NCBI RefSeq assembly: GCF_022808715.1
Contig: NZ_JAKZKX010000016.1
Coordinates: 22,561-86,560 of the forward strand
Source of the DNA: Fundidesulfovibrio agrisoli
GTDB lineage: Bacteria > Desulfobacterota > Desulfovibrionia > Desulfovibrionales > Desulfovibrionaceae
Direction of reading: 5' to 3'
Length of the DNA: 64,000 nucleotides
Translations under genes and position numbers: made by a program
In this document: positions 41,805 to 50,276 of the stretch, one piece after another
Layout: each line of letters opens with the position of its first letter
Numbering within the stretch: the stretch's first letter is position 1
Notes under the pieces: model-generated
What the model was told of the DNA's origin: nothing
Database searches by the model: none
What the model saw: the letters and a program-made list of their open reading frames with translations, nothing else

Positions 41805-44800
41805 GGCAGCTCCTGCTGGTTTACAGACGGTTGCGCCTCATGGACCGCCCCCTGGTCTCCATTCTCGGGCGGGGCCGCACCTTCCTCCGGGGCGGAAGCG
41901 AGGTAGCGCTTCTCGAACCCGTCGCCGGACTGCGCCAAATCCGCGAATTCGGCCACGGAATCCGCCTTGGACCAAAGGCCCACCAGGCCCACGGGCGGCT
42001 GGTCGAAGTGGTGGACGATGTAGGGCTTGCCGTCCACGAACCCCGTGACGGTTCCGCCGCGCACCTCCACGGCCAGCTCCCGCCACTGGCCGGTCGCGAC
42101 GGGCAGGCGCGTGCTGGCCAGCTCGGTCCTGCGGCCGTCCTTGAAGGCGAAGAGGATCAGGTTGCCCTCCAGGGCGTTGACGCGCAGCACCAGATAGGTG
42201 CCCGCGCTGCGCACGGCGAAGGCCAGCCCGGCGGCCTGGTCGATGACGCCCGCCACGGGCCGCACCATCAGGGCGGCCCGGCCGTCGCCCATCTCCGATC
42301 CCTTGGCCACGGCCAGCGGGAAGTGGAAGTAGGCCTCCACGGTGTCCAGGAAGCGCTGGTAGCGCCCGCCGGAGAGCCTGCCCATGAGCGAGGCCAGCCC
42401 CTTGGAGAGCCCCGTGGCCCACCTGGAGCCGTCCTGCCGGGCGACGCAGCGTCCCGCGCCGTCCGGGAGGCACTCCCAGTCGCCCAGGGCCAGGTGGAAT
42501 TCCGGCAGGGGGTTCTCCCTGCGCTTGGCCAGCAGGTCGTAGTCGCCGCGTAGGAAGGCCTCGGCCATGGACTCGACCTCGTCCTGCCCGGTGATGGCCA
42601 TGTCCAGGAGCCTGCTGCTGGCCAGCAGGCGGCCGAGCTGGTCCAGCGCGTCCTGCGTGGCCTGCATGGGCGCGCCCTTGAGGGAGGCGTCCAGCACGTC
42701 GCCGCTGGCCTCCACGGTGAAGCCAAGCCTCGCCAGCACCCGGGAGAGGAAGGCCACGCGCAGGCACTTGCCCGTGAAGCCGCCCGCACCGCCCGCGAAG
42801 CGCAGGGTCACGTGGTTCTGACCGGCCTGGGGGCCGCAGAAGGCGTCCACGTTGGCGAAGTGATACCCGAAGCGGGCCGAGAGGTTCAGGTAGTCCCGAC
42901 CGACCATGGCGTAGGAGTCCCCCCCCGGTGCGCCCCCGCCCACCTCGGCGGTGGCGGAGGAGGCCATGAGGGTCATGAAGCTCTTGGCGTCGAAGGCGAT
43001 GGTGCCGGACCAGGTGATGCCGGGGTGCGTGAACCCGCGCCACACGGCCAGCATGGGCGCGCTGCGCAGGTCGTCCGGGGTGATGTCGTCGCAGGTGGTC
43101 AGGTTCTCGCGCAGGCCGCCGCCAAGGTCAACGCAGTAGAGTATGAGCGGTATCTGCGCCTTGAGCCGGGCCACGGGCAGGTCGTCGGCCCCGGCGGTGT
43201 CGCACAGCCCGAACATCTCGCGCATGCCCATCTCGTGGGCGTAGCGCACCACGTCGTGCAGGGTCCGGCAGTTCTCGGGCTTGAACCCGGCGGAATCGGG
43301 GTCGGTGAGGGTCAGGGGCGCGAGCAGGTCCAGCGCGGCCCGCAGGCGGCGGTGCATGGGGCTGTCCACCAGGCGCGAACGCGGCCGGGAGGAGGGCGGC
43401 AGCTCGGCCCGGCCCTCCAGCACGCGCCCGCCGCTGGCGTCCAGGGTGACGATCTGGCCTGGGCTGAAGGCCTCGGGGCAGCCGGGCAGGCCGAACAGCG
43501 CCGGGATGCCCATCTCCCGCGCCACCGAGGCCAGGTGGCTGGCCGCGCCGCCCATGGCGGTGACCACGCCGCCCGCCCGGTCCAGCAGGGCGGCCAGCTC
43601 CGGTGCGGCGTTGCGGGCCGCGAGGATGGCCCCCTCCGGGATGGATTCGGGCACAGCGCCCTCCACGAGCGCGATCTCGCCGCTGGCGGCCCCGGCGCTG
43701 GCCGCGGTTCCGCCCTGAAGGATCACCGTGAGCCCCGCCGCCCAATCAGTGTCGGCTTGGGCCTGGCCCTGGGCCGAGACCTCGTCCCGCTCCAGCGCGC
43801 CCAGCGGCCTGGACTGCACCACAATCAGGGCGCCTTCCTGGTCCAGACACCACTCCACGTCCTGGGGGGAGCCGAAATACGCCTCCAGCTTAAGGCCCAT
43901 GCGCCCAAGCTCCAGGGCCTGGGCCTCAGTGAGCAGGGCGGGTTCCGGGCGCGAAAGCACCCGCAGCGGTTCGCGCGAGAGGGCGTAGGCCGACGGCCGG
44001 GCCTCGCCTGAGACCAGCTTCTCGCCCAGGCCTTCCACCGCGTCCAGGCGCATGACCCCGCCGGAGGGGGATGCAGGGTCCGACGTGTACAATACGCCGC
44101 TCACCCGGCTGCGGACCATGGCCAGCACCAGCACGGCCATGGGGGCGTCCGCGTCCTCCAGGCCGTGGCGCAGCCGGTAGAGGATGGCGTGCGGGGTGTA
44201 CTTGCTGGCGAAGACCTGGCGGCAGGCGGCCTCCAGCCCCTGCGGGGCCACGTTCAGCACGGACTCGTACTGCCCGGCGAAGCTGGCCGCGCCGTCCTCG
44301 CCCACGGCGCTGGAGCGCACGGCCAGCGTGAGCCCCGGGCCTTGCGCGGCGGCAAGATCCTCCAGGGCGGCGGCGAGTGCGCCGCTGACCTCGGGCGGAA
44401 AGGGTGCGTCCTGGACGGCCCGGCGAAGCCTGAGCGAGCGGGCCTCCAGATCCGGCAGGTTCAGGGGGGAGACGGGCTCCAGCTCCTTCGCCGCCAGCTC
44501 ATCGAGCCCGGAAGCGCGCAGAAAAAGCCTGAACGCGGCGGTGGTCAGCACGAAGCCGTCCGGGGCGGGCAGGGCCGCGTCGGTTCGCACCCGGGCCAGC
44601 TTGGAGCCCTTGCCGCCGAGCAGGGCGTCCTGCGCCGCGGGGCCGCCCGTCCCGCCCGCCGCCGAAAGCGGGACCACCAGGGGGCCTTCCTGTCGCACCG
44701 TGCGCGGTTCCAGGGCGTCCAGCGCCCCGGCCAGCACGGCGTCCAGCGCGGGATAGAGCCCCTCATGGCGGCGTTGCGAGAGTTCGCTCAGGGCGTCGGC

Positions 44801-45028
44801 CATGCACCGGGTGGACTCCACGATGGCGCGGCAGGCGCCCCGCACCGCGCCCGTGGTGAAGGGCTCGCCCCCGTAGTAGGTCTGCTCCAGGGCGGCGAGC
44901 CCGTCGAGCACCGCGTCGTTCTCCGCGAGCATGTCGCGGAAATGGCGGTACTTGCGGGCGGCCCTGTCCTCAGGGTCGGCCAGGAGCAGACAGGCGTTCT
45001 TCTTCCTGAGAAATCCGAACAGGCTCAT
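41801..45028 (-). CDS. PEP-synthase-like phosphotransfer protein with C-terminal LamG-like domain
   Basis: A 1075-residue cytoplasmic protein. Residues 1-115 are a helical N-terminal part. About 120-430 form a PEP/pyruvate-binding ATP-grasp domain (GGKGSKLARV; AVRSSAVGEDGAASFAGQYE; DVEWCLDQEGALIVVQSRPL). About 440-560 form the PEP-utiliser swivelling domain with the phosphorylatable His in GGAASHLASVAREMG. The PEP synthase C-terminal TIM barrel is missing and is replaced by an unrecognised domain (about 600-900). A LamG/DUF1080-like domain follows (about 915-1040), the same as in the next gene. GGAG lies seven bases before ATG 45028. It probably transfers phosphate from ATP to an unknown acceptor; it is unlikely to be a plain PEP synthase. 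Confidence 0.8.
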   Translation of the reverse strand: MSLFGFLRKKNACLLLADPEDRAARKYRHFRDMLAENDAVLDGLAALEQTYYGGEPFTTGAVRGACRAIVESTRCMADALSELSQRRHEGLYPALDAVLAGALDALEPRTVRQEGPLVVPLSAAGGTGGPAAQDALLGGKGSKLARVRTDAALPAPDGFVLTTAAFRLFLRASGLDELAAKELEPVSPLNLPDLEARSLRLRRAVQDAPFPPEVSGALAAALEDLAAAQGPGLTLAVRSSAVGEDGAASFAGQYESVLNVAPQGLEAACRQVFASKYTPHAILYRLRHGLEDADAPMAVLVLAMVRSRVSGVLYTSDPASPSGGVMRLDAVEGLGEKLVSGEARPSAYALSREPLRVLSRPEPALLTEAQALELGRMGLKLEAYFGSPQDVEWCLDQEGALIVVQSRPLGALERDEVSAQGQAQADTDWAAGLTVILQGGTAASAGAASGEIALVEGAVPESIPEGAILAARNAAPELAALLDRAGGVVTAMGGAASHLASVAREMGIPALFGLPGCPEAFSPGQIVTLDASGGRVLEGRAELPPSSRPRSRLVDSPMHRRLRAALDLLAPLTLTDPDSAGFKPENCRTLHDVVRYAHEMGMREMFGLCDTAGADDLPVARLKAQIPLILYCVDLGGGLRENLTTCDDITPDDLRSAPMLAVWRGFTHPGITWSGTIAFDAKSFMTLMASSATAEVGGGAPGGDSYAMVGRDYLNLSARFGYHFANVDAFCGPQAGQNHVTLRFAGGAGGFTGKCLRVAFLSRVLARLGFTVEASGDVLDASLKGAPMQATQDALDQLGRLLASSRLLDMAITGQDEVESMAEAFLRGDYDLLAKRRENPLPEFHLALGDWECLPDGAGRCVARQDGSRWATGLSKGLASLMGRLSGGRYQRFLDTVEAYFHFPLAVAKGSEMGDGRAALMVRPVAGVIDQAAGLAFAVRSAGTYLVLRVNALEGNLILFAFKDGRRTELASTRLPVATGQWRELAVEVRGGTVTGFVDGKPYIVHHFDQPPVGLVGLWSKADSVAEFADLAQSGDGFEKRYLASAPEEGAAPPENGDQGAVHEAQPSVNQQELP

Positions 45029-45177
45029 GGGCGGTCTCCACGGTGCGGGCCGGGGCCGGTCGCGGCCCCGGGGGATCAAGCTGAGTGAAATGCTCCCCGC
45101 CGTATTCTATCCGGACAATCCGGTAAGGCCCAAGGCCGCCTCGCCGGTGCGGGCAGCGCCGGAGCCGCACTCCGTGC

Positions 45178-45750
45178 TCAGGCCGGGGAGGAGATGTTCT
45201 CCGCGGCCGCGATGAGCCCCTGTATCTCCCGGTGATAGCCGAAGTAGCGGGCCATGGTGACGGCGTTTTTGCCGTATTTGGGGTAGGCCGCCAGGATCTC
45301 CTCGAAGCGGTCCTCGGCGTCGCGCGGGCCGCTCAGGGGCACCTTGCCATCGGTGATGATGTCCACCAGCCTGTCGGCATAGATGATGACGCGCTCCTCC
45401 AGGCGGTGCAGCGCGTAGTCCTTGACGGGCAGCCCGAACTCCGACGCCTCGGCCTCGCTGAGTCCGCCCCGGATGTGCTTTTCCATCACCGCGCAGACCT
45501 CGGGCGGCAGGCCGAGCTTCGCGCCCAGCTCCGCGCCGAGCTTTCCGTGCTCGATGGCGTGGGTCGCCGTCTTGCCCAGGTCGTGGAAGAGGGCGCCGCG
45601 CGCCACCAGGCGCATGTCCAGGGCCGCGCCGGTCCTCTCGGCGATGTCCAGGGCCAGCTCGGCCACGGCCAGGGAGTGGGCCAGGTCCTCCTCGTTCATG
45701 CCTTGGGCGCGCAGCAGCTCGACGTCCTCTGCGGCGATTTCAGGGTGCAT
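45178..45750 (-). CDS. HD-domain (HDIG-type) phosphohydrolase-like protein
   Basis: A 190-residue soluble protein with an HD hydrolase core: HSLAVAELALDIAERTG supplies the first His, ARGALFHDLGKTATH the HD pair, and EKHIRGG and the ADRLVD region the later metal ligands. HDIG proteins of this size often act on nucleotides or tRNA ends. GGAGG lies eight bases before ATG 45750; the frame continues upstream without a ribosome site and with poor codon use. The PEP-synthase-like gene follows on the same strand after 149 bases, so linkage is possible but not certain. Confidence 0.85.
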   Translation of the reverse strand: MHPEIAAEDVELLRAQGMNEEDLAHSLAVAELALDIAERTGAALDMRLVARGALFHDLGKTATHAIEHGKLGAELGAKLGLPPEVCAVMEKHIRGGLSEAEASEFGLPVKDYALHRLEERVIIYADRLVDIITDGKVPLSGPRDAEDRFEEILAAYPKYGKNAVTMARYFGYHREIQGLIAAAENISSPA

Positions 45751-46089
45751 GGCTCGTACCTCCAGCCCTTTCGGAAGATGGTTGGCAAACCAGGACGGAC
45801 AGCCTGATTGCGTGATAGCGCGAATGCGCCGCGAAGGTCCAGATAAAGAGAAATTGGTGGGCGACGCGCCGGACAGGTGCGCGGTCATGGGGGCGCATCC
45901 TCCAGCCGGGGAGGGCGGAATCGCGGGAGCCTTCGACCGGTGGGGGACGGCAGGCAGCGAGGCCGGTCCTCCGGAAGCGAACGGGCCGTCCTCCTACGGG
46001 AGGCTCCCGAAACATCAGCGCCCCGCGCCCCCCGGTGGGGGCGCGGGGCGCTGCGCAATCGTGTCGCGCGCGGCCGTCGCCGGGCGCGG
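45751..46089. other. gene-free stretch between pckA and the HD gene
   Basis: Frames here are antisense or extension artefacts with poor ribosome sites. The only strong structure is the 16-bp hairpin at 46016-46053. Nothing else is seen. Confidence 0.6.
46016..46053 (-). terminator. very GC-rich hairpin, probable pckA terminator
   Basis: CAGCGCCCCGCGCCCC (46016-46031) and GGGGCGCGGGGCGCTG (46038-46053) are perfect complements around CCGGTG, 37 bases past the pckA stop. The minus-strand continuation has only a short T stretch (TGATGTTT). The stem is long enough to stall polymerase and to protect the mRNA end. Confidence 0.7.
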
Positions 46090-47679
46090 CTATTTCTTGA
46101 TGGAGGTGACGATGGCCTTGTCCAGCCCAGGGTAGGACTCCAGGATGGCCTTCCTGGTGGCGAACAGCTCGCCCTGCCTCTGCTCGAAGTCCGCCTTGGA
46201 GTAGAGCTTCTCGGGCTGCAGCAGGATGGACTCAACCCCGCGCACGGCCCTGGGCACCTTGAGCCCGGTGGCCTCGCAGATCTCCCAGTCCTCCAGGTCG
46301 CCGCGCAGGATGGATTCCAGGATGTTCACCGTGTCGTGCAGGGTGATCTTGTGGTAGTGCTCGCCTTCGCCCACGCCGCCGGTGTTCAGCAGATAACAGT
46401 CGATGTGCGGGTTCCACTTGAGTATCTCATGGAACAGGTGGGCGTGCTCCACCCGGTCGCCCGCCAGGAAGGGGTCGTAGAAGAAGACGTTCTTGATCTT
46501 GCCCGCCTGGGTGGGGTCGCCCGCGGAGGACTCCATGGACTGGCCCAGCACCATGAAGGCCGTGGCCTGCCAGGGCGAGAGCTTGGCCACCGCCGGGATG
46601 GTGGGCCCGCGCGTGATGATGAAGAGGTTGTCCACCTCGTTCACCGCGATGAAGCGGGCGGCGTGCATGAAGTCGCGCCGCTCGATGACGGCGCGCCCGT
46701 TGGAGGTGCGCTCGATGTTGAAGAAGTCGATCCCCTTGTCGGCGGTGACGTGCACGTTCTCCAAGTAGGCGTCGGGCTTGAGCGCCCCGTAGAAGGTCTC
46801 GATCTGGTCGCTTGGGGTCAGGCCGTCGGTCTTGGCGTAGATGCCGCCCTGCTCGAAGCCGTGGAAGGAGCCGTCGCGCTTGAGGATGCCGCCGTCGTCC
46901 TGCACCAGCCATGATTCCTCGCCGATGTTGCGGGCCAGCACCCGGCAGGTCAGGGAGGTCTTGCCGTTGGCGGAGAGCGCCACGAACAGCGAGGTCTTGG
47001 TCTGCATGTCGCCGTTGCTCATCTGCAGAGTGTCGCGGCGGCAGCCCGAGTGCAGGAAGATGCCCTCGCGCCCGAGCTTGGCGCGCCAGTCCTCCCCGGC
47101 GAACACGCCCTTCTTCCACTCGCCCAGGTAGCTGGAGTTGCGCACGAACTTTATCATCCGGCCCGATTCGCCAAGCGCCAGGCGGATGGTGATGTCCTTC
47201 TCGGGCAGCACCTTGCCCGCGTTGCCGGCCCAGAATTCGTCATGGAAGAAGATCACCTGGTAGGTCGGGTCCGTGACGTCGTTGACGCGCGGGCCGAAGA
47301 GCTTGAGCCCGCCGTAGGCGATGTGCGCGAAGCGGCGCGGCACGATGAGCCGCGCGGTGATGGGGGTGGCCTCCTCGCGGATGAGCACGTCCAGGCAGAT
47401 CAGCGGTTCGCTCTGCAGGATGGTCACGGCCTGCTGGAGCAGGTCGAGCTCCTGCTGGCCGAATTCGTCGTCGATGTTGTTCTTCGTGAAGGGCTTGGCC
47501 CGGGAGGTGGGCTCCGTGATGGCGACGAGGTTGCCGTAGACCGTTTCGAAAACGTCGGGTTCCTGAAGGCTTATGCGCCGCAGGCGGTCCGGCCCCGGGT
47601 TATGGACGATGCGCTCGTCATCGGCCGCCTGGGTATAGATTGTTTTGGCTGCCTGCTCGAACTGATCGAAAATATGCAT
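46090..47679 (-). CDS. pckA: phosphoenolpyruvate carboxykinase (ATP-type)
   Basis: A 529-residue enzyme converting oxaloacetate and ATP to PEP, CO2 and ADP, the gluconeogenic entry step. The active-site loop is present as LFVALSANGKTSLTCRVLA, a variant of the usual GLSGTGKTTL P-loop. Other signs are YLLNTGGVGEGEHYHKITL, VFFYDPFLAG and the metal/ATP segment WLVQDDGGILKRDGSF. The altered P-loop (SANGKTS) marks a divergent subgroup of ATP-PEPCK. Lysine, histidine and aspartate positions otherwise look intact. The gene is divergent from hldD with a 147-base spacer that must hold both promoters. Confidence 0.85.
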   Translation of the reverse strand: MHIFDQFEQAAKTIYTQAADDERIVHNPGPDRLRRISLQEPDVFETVYGNLVAITEPTSRAKPFTKNNIDDEFGQQELDLLQQAVTILQSEPLICLDVLIREEATPITARLIVPRRFAHIAYGGLKLFGPRVNDVTDPTYQVIFFHDEFWAGNAGKVLPEKDITIRLALGESGRMIKFVRNSSYLGEWKKGVFAGEDWRAKLGREGIFLHSGCRRDTLQMSNGDMQTKTSLFVALSANGKTSLTCRVLARNIGEESWLVQDDGGILKRDGSFHGFEQGGIYAKTDGLTPSDQIETFYGALKPDAYLENVHVTADKGIDFFNIERTSNGRAVIERRDFMHAARFIAVNEVDNLFIITRGPTIPAVAKLSPWQATAFMVLGQSMESSAGDPTQAGKIKNVFFYDPFLAGDRVEHAHLFHEILKWNPHIDCYLLNTGGVGEGEHYHKITLHDTVNILESILRGDLEDWEICEATGLKVPRAVRGVESILLQPEKLYSKADFEQRQGELFATRKAILESYPGLDKAIVTSIKK

Positions 47680-47826
47680 GGTGCCTCACTGGGTTGGTTG
47701 GGGCGATTCGCCCTTGTACATCATTTCACGAAGCCATGCCAAGCCTCGAGGCGGGTTGCAATTGGCCCCGCCCTGACTTAGTGCGGGATATCAGGTTGTT
47801 GGCGAAGCACGCCGGGGAGGTCTGGT

Positions 47827-48798
47827 ATGATCGTGGTCACCGGGGGAGCCGGGTTCATCGGAAGCGCGGTGGTCTGGAAGCTCAACGCGCTGGGGCAGGG
47901 CGACGTCCTGGTGGTGGACGCCCTGGGCTCGGGCGAGAAGTGGCGCAACCTCCCGGGCCTGCGCTACAACGAATACCGCCACAAGGACGACTTCCGGCGC
48001 TCCCTGGCCCAAGGGGGCAACCCCATGCGGGTGGAGGCCGTGGTGCACATGGGCGCATGCAGCGCCACCACCGAGCGCGACGCGGACTACCTCCACGACA
48101 ACAACACCCGCTACAGCCTGGAGCTGTGCCGCTGGTGCCTGGAGAACGGGGTGCGCTTCGTCAACGCCTCCAGCGCGGCCACCTACGGCGACGGGTCCCA
48201 GGGCTTCCAGGACGGCTCCGAGGGGCTGGAGCGCCTGCGCCCCATGAACATGTACGGCTACTCCAAGCACCTTTTCGACCTGGCCGCCAAACGCGAGGGT
48301 TGGCTGGACAGTGTGGCCAGCCTGAAATTCTTCAACGTCTACGGCCCCAACGAATACCACAAGGGCGAGATGCGCAGCGTGGCCTGCAAGGCCTTCGAGC
48401 AGATCAGCGCGGGCGGGCCGGTGCGGTTGTTCCGCTCCCACCGCGAGGGCTGGGAGGACGGCGGCCAACTGCGCGACTTCGTCTACGTCAAGGACTGCGC
48501 CGAGGTGGTCTGCTGGCTGCTTACGCACCCGGAGGTGGGCGGCATCTTCAACGTGGGCACGGGCAAGGCCCGCAGCTTCCGGGACCTGGCACTGGCCGTG
48601 TACGCCGCCATGGGCGAGAAGCCGCGCATCGAATACGTGGACATGCCCGAGGCCATCCGCGACACCTACCAGTACTTCACCGAGGCGCCCATGGACCGCC
48701 TGCGCGAGGCCGGGTACCACGCGCCGTTCACCTCCCTGGAGGACGGCGTGGGGGACTATGTGCGGGGGTATCTGGCCGGGGGCTCGCCCTGGCTGTGA
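47827..48798 (+). CDS. hldD: ADP-L-glycero-D-manno-heptose 6-epimerase
   Basis: A 323-residue short-chain dehydrogenase-type epimerase. The NADP-binding motif MIVVTGGAGFIGSAV is at the N terminus; the catalytic Tyr/Lys pair is in MYGYSKHLFDL and the SSAATYGDG segment supplies the Ser/Thr. VFSLKFFNVYGPNEYHKGEM-type residues (SLKFFNVYGPNEYHKGEM here) are characteristic of HldD/RfaD. It makes ADP-L-glycero-D-manno-heptose for the lipopolysaccharide inner core, so the host has a Gram-negative outer membrane. GGGGAGG precedes ATG 47827. The gene stands alone, with convergent neighbour at 48808. Confidence 0.92.
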   Translation: MIVVTGGAGFIGSAVVWKLNALGQGDVLVVDALGSGEKWRNLPGLRYNEYRHKDDFRRSLAQGGNPMRVEAVVHMGACSATTERDADYLHDNNTRYSLELCRWCLENGVRFVNASSAATYGDGSQGFQDGSEGLERLRPMNMYGYSKHLFDLAAKREGWLDSVASLKFFNVYGPNEYHKGEMRSVACKAFEQISAGGPVRLFRSHREGWEDGGQLRDFVYVKDCAEVVCWLLTHPEVGGIFNVGTGKARSFRDLALAVYAAMGEKPRIEYVDMPEAIRDTYQYFTEAPMDRLREAGYHAPFTSLEDGVGDYVRGYLAGGSPWL

Positions 48799-48807
48799 GG
48801 GCGAGCG

Positions 48808-50247
48808 CTAGAAGATGCGCTCGAACCTGATGCTCAGCCGCGCGGCGGCGTCCATGATCGCCTCCCTGAAGGTGGAGGCGATGATTCCCAGCCTGTGCAC
48901 TGTTCCGGCCAGGGTTTCGGGGCTTTGGACGGTGATTCCGTCGATGGTTTCGCCGTACCTCCCGCTATCGACAAGAACAACCCGGCATCTTTTCATCAGG
49001 TGCGGCAGCAGCTTGCGGTGATAGCGCTCGAATCTCCCTCCCGTTCCCCAGATGAGCACCGAGTCCTGCGGCCCCAGCGCGGCGTAGGCCGCCAGCGCCT
49101 CCGCCAGTTCCTCCCAGGCCTCTAGAAGCTCGGCGCAGTCCAGCGCGATCCTCCCCAACACCTCGTTGCAGCCCGTGGCCGGGATGCGGGCCAGATACCC
49201 CTCCAGCAGCTCGCGGAATTCCGGCAGGAAGTGGCCGCGCATCCCTTGCGCCCCGCTGTTGGCCCGCACGGCGTTTTCCAGCCGCAGCCCCTTGGCGATG
49301 GCCAGCACGGTCCGGCGCATCTCCTGGCTGAAGTGGGCCTCCATGAAGCGCGTGACCACGTGGTTGCCGGTCTGCTGGATGTCCACGTGCATCAGGTCGC
49401 GTTCGAAGGGCTCGCAGGAGCGCAGCTCGTCCAGAACGATTTCATAGGAGGGGAAATAGCGCAGGGGCTGGCCCGGATACCCCTCGATGGCGGCCTGCAC
49501 GGCAACCCGCAGGATGGACTTGCACAGGGAGTTTTCCACGAAGCGGCACTCCGGAATCTGTTCAGCCGGAACCTTGCCCACTTCGCGGGCGTTGAAGCCG
49601 TAGCGCTGGGGCGAGACGGTGAAGAGCACCTCCGGCAAGCCGCCCCCACGAATCCGGCGGACGCTCGCCAGGATGGAGCCGAGGTGCCGGAGCTCCTCCT
49701 GGACGGTGTTCCTGTGGTGGGAGTACTCCGCCGCCGGGATGCCGTTGGACCTGTTGATGCACAGCCCGCTGGATTTCAGCCTGATGACGTGGGGCGTGCC
49801 CGCCGTGACCACCACGTGCGTGCAGCGGCGCAGGGCCTCGCGCAGGGCCAGTACCTCGCGCTCCAGCAGCGCGGCGGTCTCCTCGCGGGTGGTGTGCAGC
49901 CTGTGGTCGAAGTGGAACAGGTAGGGGTTGTGCCCGCCGAGGCTGTCCGCATACTCGTGGATGCGCTCGGCGTAGGCCGGGTCCGTGCCGTCGGCGGCCC
50001 GGAGCACATGGGCCAATGACTCGAAGCTGTAGCCGAAGGTGGTGGGCAGGTTGCGGAAGCTCTCGATGCCCACCTGGCGCAGCGAGTCGTGCATGTGCGA
50101 GGCGAAGCAGGAGCCGAAGCACACGAAGCGGGCGGCATTGTCCGCCACCAGCGGCGTGTGCGGCAACTCCAGCACGCGCTTGGCCGGGTACTGGAGCCAG
50201 AAGAGCGTCCTGATGCGCGAAAGCTCGTCCGCGAGGGTCATTTCCAT
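48808..50247 (-). CDS. GSCFA-domain protein with C-terminal Rossmann-like domain
   Basis: A 479-residue soluble protein. The GSCFA signature is at 45-49 (FVCFGSCFASHMHD), followed by the family core with NLPTTFGYSFESLAHVL, then VVTAGTPHVIRL and LFTVSPQRYGF. GSCFA proteins are SGNH-hydrolase-like and mostly uncharacterised, often near polysaccharide genes. After a helical linker, about residues 385-479 form a second domain beginning SVLIWGTGGRFERYH, a nucleotide-binding-type Gly motif, with VVLVDSG and GITVQSPETL, as in sugar-modifying or NDP-sugar proteins. GAGG precedes ATG 50247. It lies between hldD and mutL and may modify envelope sugars; that is inference. Confidence 0.8.
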   Translation of the reverse strand: MEMTLADELSRIRTLFWLQYPAKRVLELPHTPLVADNAARFVCFGSCFASHMHDSLRQVGIESFRNLPTTFGYSFESLAHVLRAADGTDPAYAERIHEYADSLGGHNPYLFHFDHRLHTTREETAALLEREVLALREALRRCTHVVVTAGTPHVIRLKSSGLCINRSNGIPAAEYSHHRNTVQEELRHLGSILASVRRIRGGGLPEVLFTVSPQRYGFNAREVGKVPAEQIPECRFVENSLCKSILRVAVQAAIEGYPGQPLRYFPSYEIVLDELRSCEPFERDLMHVDIQQTGNHVVTRFMEAHFSQEMRRTVLAIAKGLRLENAVRANSGAQGMRGHFLPEFRELLEGYLARIPATGCNEVLGRIALDCAELLEAWEELAEALAAYAALGPQDSVLIWGTGGRFERYHRKLLPHLMKRCRVVLVDSGRYGETIDGITVQSPETLAGTVHRLGIIASTFREAIMDAAARLSIRFERIF

Positions 50248-50276
50248 CGCCTGCCTCGGGATGTTGACGGCGGGCG

